Part shown: piece after piece, positions 5,519 through 6,266 of the stretch
Layout: the number at the start of each line of letters is the position of its first letter
Position numbering within the stretch: position 1 is the stretch's first letter
Assembly: GCA_021785155.1 (NCBI GenBank)
Contig: JAJYGE010000479.1
Span: 1 to 6,266, forward strand
From: Planctomycetota bacterium
GTDB taxonomy: Bacteria; Planctomycetota; Phycisphaerae; WQYP01
Reading direction: 5' to 3'
DNA: 6,266 nt
Notes under the pieces: model-generated
The model's input: the letters and a program-made list of their open reading frames with translations, nothing else
Told to the model about the DNA's origin: nothing
The model's database searches: none
Made by a program: the position numbers and the translations under genes

Positions 5519-6003
5519 CACTTGCGAAGCCGAATATCCGTGTAATTAAATCCTGCTCTACTTTATATTTATTTGATGGGACGAAATTAATTAAAACGTA
5601 TTGCTGCATTACCGGCTCAAATTCCGGCGATAAGCAAAGGGAGGGAGATCGGAAAACGCCGGAGGGGCGTTTTCACATTGTATTTAAAAATCCGCACAGC
5701 AAGTTTCATCTTTCACTGGGACTGGATTATCCCAACATGGAAGATGCGAATCGAGGTTTGGCACAAGGGCTGTTGTCGATCGAGAATTATAACCAATTGA
5801 TACATAATCTGAAAAAGGGCGATATGTCGGATGAAACCGTGCAGAACCGAGTGTGGAAAACACCGTTGGGCGGGGAAATATTTATTCATGGTTGCGCAGA
5901 AGGCCGCAGCAGTACTGCCGGCTGTGTTGCACTGAGCAATCCGGACATGACTGAACTGTACGCATTATGCCCGCTGGGAACGGATGTGGAAATTATCCCG
6001 TAG
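5515..6003 (+). CDS. YkuD-fold L,D-transpeptidase-like protein without signal peptide
   Basis: A 162-residue protein that is essentially only the YkuD catalytic domain. It shows the usual N-terminal strands (RVIKSCSTLYLFDGTKLIKTY), then GDKQREGDRKTPEGRFHI (38-55), KNPHSKFHLSLGLDYPN (58-74) and the active-site segment FIHGCAEG (123-130) and STAGCVALSN (133-142). Catalytic Cys is C137 with H125. The canonical S-H-G-C is T-A-G-C, as in the YafK/DpaA-like branch, whose E. coli member cuts the lipoprotein-peptidoglycan bond; assignment to that branch is from motif memory. Expected chemistry is 3-3 crosslinking, protein attachment or amidase action on peptidoglycan. No signal peptide or membrane helix is seen, which is odd for a wall enzyme. 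ATG 5515 overlaps the YdcF-like stop (ATGA) and has GGAG (5503-5506) 8 nt upstream. Six cysteines, including adjacent C30-C31, are many for this family. Confidence 0.88.
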   Translation: MTLAKPNIRVIKSCSTLYLFDGTKLIKTYCCITGSNSGDKQREGDRKTPEGRFHIVFKNPHSKFHLSLGLDYPNMEDANRGLAQGLLSIENYNQLIHNLKKGDMSDETVQNRVWKTPLGGEIFIHGCAEGRSSTAGCVALSNPDMTELYALCPLGTDVEIIP

Positions 6004-6266
6004 AAAATTGATTGTCGTTCAACGACGTACGAACGGGGTGAATTGCTATTCCTTATCAACTCGTTCTTTCGCATTATGCCAGTTCGGAGGAATATTGTTT
6101 ACTTATTGACTTTCCTGCCGAATTACACCCGTATCGATTGCCTCCTCAGAAATTGTGCCGGGAATGGGTAGCCGGTTATGCTGCGGTGGATTAGACTTTA
6201 GCGTTATTCCGGGGAAGCAATGCCGAAGGGTTTCGGAGGTTGTGCAATCTCCGTGCGGACGCATCT
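6004..6266. other. Region downstream of the transpeptidase gene, no convincing gene
   Basis: There is no clear rho-independent terminator. GTCGTT/AACGAC (6014-6026) and the alternative CGTTC/GAACG (6016-6035) are small competing inverted repeats without a T-run. A 50-codon plus-strand frame (6042-6194) contains the protein-like stretch LLIDFPAELHPYRLPPQKLC but has no ATG/GTG/TTG start at its head. ATG 6220, with GGGGAAG just upstream, could begin a gene that leaves the window after 15 codons (MPKGFGGCAISV...). An 18-bp imperfect palindrome (GGAGGTTG / CAATCTCC, one G:T pair) lies at 6235-6252. Confidence 0.5.

Noticed and set aside
6014..6035. Transcription terminator after the transpeptidase gene
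   Set aside because: The inverted repeats are short, with a one-nt or ten-nt loop, and no T-run follows on either strand.

Overview
The window looks like chromosomal DNA of a Gram-negative-type bacterium. It encodes a lipoprotein signal peptide, an L,D-transpeptidase-fold protein and a membrane-anchored YdcF/SanA/ElyC-like protein. Base composition is near balanced and there is no mobile element, RNA gene or CRISPR array. A degenerate PEP-CTERM-like tail (hydrophobic stretch ending in RRK) and the phosphate-loop sequence of the ketol-acid reductoisomerase would fit the planctomycete/PVC part of the tree. That placement is a guess and cannot be settled from this window.

Left third, minus strand (1686 down to 1): a likely operon of ilvC (class I ketol-acid reductoisomerase), a VOC/glyoxalase-fold protein and the first 49 codons of a lipoprotein that runs off the left edge. 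Gaps between genes are about 42 and 47 bp. A good sigma70-type promoter (TTGACC-17-TATTCT) lies about 55-85 bp upstream of ilvC, and an inverted repeat sits in or next to its short leader.

Middle (1687-2302): a divergent intergenic region. It holds the ilvC promoter, a doubtful 44-codon minus-strand ORF with a PEP-CTERM-like end, and a rightward promoter (CTGGCA-17-TATAAT). A perfect 9-bp inverted repeat frames that promoter. It drives a membrane-anchored protein of unknown function (2303-3103).

Right half, plus strand (3352-6003): a tightly overlapping cluster of a Cof-type HAD phosphatase, a five-helix YdcF/DUF218 membrane protein and a YkuD-fold L,D-transpeptidase-like protein. Stops and starts overlap as GTGA and ATGA, so the genes are very likely co-transcribed and translationally coupled. 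The two envelope-related families suggest a cell-wall or lipid-carrier role. The last 263 bp hold no convincing gene.

The most notable finding is that both rightward transcription units begin with a short, previously unlisted ORF whose stop codon overlaps the start of the main gene: 27 codons at 2223-2306 and 23 codons at 3352-3423. The second has a strong Shine-Dalgarno, and a perfect 10-bp hairpin begins directly after its start codon. This resembles a leader-peptide or coupling control.
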